From assembly GCA_934650095.1 (NCBI GenBank), contig CAKUFT010000022.1, positions 1-24,248 on the forward strand: a stretch of DNA of 24,248 nt, written 5' to 3'. The notes beneath the pieces were generated by a model. The model ran no database searches, was not told the DNA's origin, and saw only the letters and a program-made list of their open reading frames with translations. The stretch comes from an uncultured Collinsella sp. GTDB taxonomy: Bacteria; Actinomycetota; Coriobacteriia; Coriobacteriales; Coriobacteriaceae. Below, in pieces: positions 22,897 through 24,248 of the stretch (positions are counted from its first letter, which is position 1; each line of letters opens with the position of its first letter). Position numbers and translations under genes: made by a program.

Positions 22897-24195
22897 ATGG
22901 CACCAGCTCTGTCCGATTTTCAACCGCAACCAGCGCCTCAGGCCACCACGGCGGCACAGGCCGCTATCGGCGATGGCCTGGTTAAAGAAGCTCAGGCATT
23001 TGCCGATGAGCTTGCCGTATGGCGCCATGACCTCCATCAGATGCCCGAGCTCGGCAACAACCTTCCGCAGACGTCTGCCTATATCCAGGCACGCCTGGAC
23101 GAGATGGATATTCCCTATACCGTGCTCGTTGACGGTTCCTGTGTCGTGGGCCTAATCGGCGCCGGCGCGGCAGCTGCCGCTCAGGGTAATGGTACGTGCG
23201 CGGACGAGCAGGCCGGCACGGTCATCATGCTCCGCGGCGATATGGATGCCCTGCCTGTCACCGAAGAGTCGGGCGAGCCCTTTGCCTCCACCAACGGCTG
23301 CATGCACGCCTGCGGCCACGATATGCATGCTACAGCGCTGCTCGGCGCGGCTCGTTTGCTCAAGGCCCGCGAGGCCGAGCTTGTCGATGCCAACGCTACC
23401 GTCAAGCTGCTGTTCCAGCCGGGTGAGGAGACCTTTGAGGGCGCCCGTGCCGCCATTGCCGACGGCCTGCTCCAGAATCCGCGCCCCCAGGCCGCGTTCG
23501 CCATGCATGTCAACAGCCAGTCGCCGGTCGGTCTTGTGCTCTATGGCAGCCCCGCGCTTTCGGGCGTGTACGGTTTTCGCATCACGCTCCAGGGCAAGGG
23601 CGGCCATGGCTCGAGCCCCGAGATCTGCATCGACCCCATCACGGCTGGCGTGCATGTGCACCTGGCGCTGCAGGAGCTCATCTCCCGCGAGGTGCCGGCG
23701 GCCAAGGAGGTCGCGCTGACCGTGGGCAAGTTCGCCGGTGGTCTGGCGGCCAACGTCATTCCCGATACCTGTGTGCTCGAGGGAACGCTGCGCGGCTTCG
23801 ATGTCGAGCTCATGGCACACCTCAAGGAGCGCATTGCCGAGGTCGTCAACGGTGTGGCGGCAACGTATCGCACGCCGGCAACCATCGAGACGCTCTCAGA
23901 TGTTCCGCCGCTCGTGCTCGACGACGGTATGACGCGAGTCTCGCTTGGCTATGTGGGTGCGGTGCTGCCCAAGGCCGCATTCCTGCCGTTGTTCCACGCC
24001 ATGGCAAGCGAGGACTTCGCGCTCATTTCGAGTGAGATCCCGAGTGCGTACTTTACCGTGGGCGCAGCCGTGACCGACACGGACGAGCATTTTGCCCAGC
24101 ACCATCCCAAGGCACGCTTTAACGATGCCGAGCTTCCCCTTGGCGCCGCGGCCTATGCCGCCGTCGCCCTGGGTTACATCGCCGACCACCGGTAG
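22897..24195 (+). CDS. M20-family metallopeptidase / amidohydrolase (hippurate hydrolase-like)
   Basis: This 432-residue cytoplasmic enzyme hydrolyses N-acyl amino acids or small peptides using two metal ions. Start ATG 22897 follows TTGGAGGG. Residues 43-50 are RHDLHQMP, matching the family's RRxxHxxPE opening. The metal and catalytic set includes D115/D117 in RGDMDALP, C139 and H141 in HACGHDMHATALLG (the Cys ligand marks the M20D amidohydrolase group), E177/E178 in QPGEE, H204, and MASEDFA near residue 368. The central dimerisation domain starts at about GFRITLQGKGGHGSSP. The first ~30 residues form a Pro/Ala-rich extension absent from most relatives. The exact substrate is unknown. Confidence 0.93.
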   Translation: MAPALSDFQPQPAPQATTAAQAAIGDGLVKEAQAFADELAVWRHDLHQMPELGNNLPQTSAYIQARLDEMDIPYTVLVDGSCVVGLIGAGAAAAAQGNGTCADEQAGTVIMLRGDMDALPVTEESGEPFASTNGCMHACGHDMHATALLGAARLLKAREAELVDANATVKLLFQPGEETFEGARAAIADGLLQNPRPQAAFAMHVNSQSPVGLVLYGSPALSGVYGFRITLQGKGGHGSSPEICIDPITAGVHVHLALQELISREVPAAKEVALTVGKFAGGLAANVIPDTCVLEGTLRGFDVELMAHLKERIAEVVNGVAATYRTPATIETLSDVPPLVLDDGMTRVSLGYVGAVLPKAAFLPLFHAMASEDFALISSEIPSAYFTVGAAVTDTDEHFAQHHPKARFNDAELPLGAAAYAAVALGYIADHR

Positions 24196-24221
24196 CACCC
24201 AACCTTGCCTTTCAAGCCTGC

Positions 24222-24248
24222 GGGCATGGCCATAAGGCCTATGCCCTT
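24222..24248 (+). terminator. Terminator of the M20 gene, cut by the window end
   Basis: GGGCAT-GGCC (24222-24231) pairs with GGCC-ATGCCC (24236-24246) with one bulged T and an ATAA loop. The last two bases of the window are TT, the start of a possible T tract. Confidence 0.65.

Overview
The window looks like a chromosomal stretch from a high-GC, low-copy-repeat actinobacterium. The best guess is a Coriobacteriia member close to Collinsella. This rests on overall GC, codon habit, the NPFxPxxGxxPPxLxGRD-type AAA ATPase common in Actinobacteria, tandem YhgE/Pip proteins and recurrent intergenic hairpins; it is inference, because no database could be searched. All coding calls come from reading the translated frames and motifs.

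Layout. (1) 1-392: tRNA-Arg(ACG), its terminator, and a 59-nt direct duplication of the tRNA 3' end plus terminator 191 nt downstream. (2) 393-4060: a large unrecognised TPR-like protein, then a lower-GC AAA+ ATPase gene preceded by four TGYTAAA repeats. (3) 4110-4245: a tandem pair of hairpin elements with an exact 80-bp period, followed by tRNA-Ser(GCT). (4) 4563-8061: a D-Ala-D-Ala carboxypeptidase on the minus strand, divergent from a VanR/VanS-like two-component pair, with an 11-bp direct repeat in the shared promoter region. (5) 8165-11261: an isolated pstB-type phosphate ATPase followed by a second OmpR/PhoR-type two-component pair. (6) 11457-13521: a compact polysaccharide-control operon (Wzz-like co-polymerase, BY-kinase, PHP-type tyrosine phosphatase) without glycosyltransferases, then a GNAT acetyltransferase. 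(7) 14062-16293: a leader with a 12-G tract and an intrinsic terminator, then htpG. (8) 16294-21599: a REP-like palindrome cluster and two abutting YhgE/Pip membrane proteins. (9) 21601-24248: a structured region ending in a strong terminator, an EamA-family transporter, and an M20 peptidase/amidohydrolase.

Theme. Much of the window concerns the cell envelope and its sensing: peptidoglycan trimming, two sensor-kinase systems, phosphate uptake, exopolysaccharide phosphorelay and large membrane proteins. No complete mobile element, CRISPR array, rRNA or toxin-antitoxin pair was seen. The most unusual signals are non-coding: duplicated and inverted tRNA 3' ends, the iterated repeats before the AAA ATPase, the 80-bp paired hairpins, and two intrinsic terminators placed in front of genes rather than after them.
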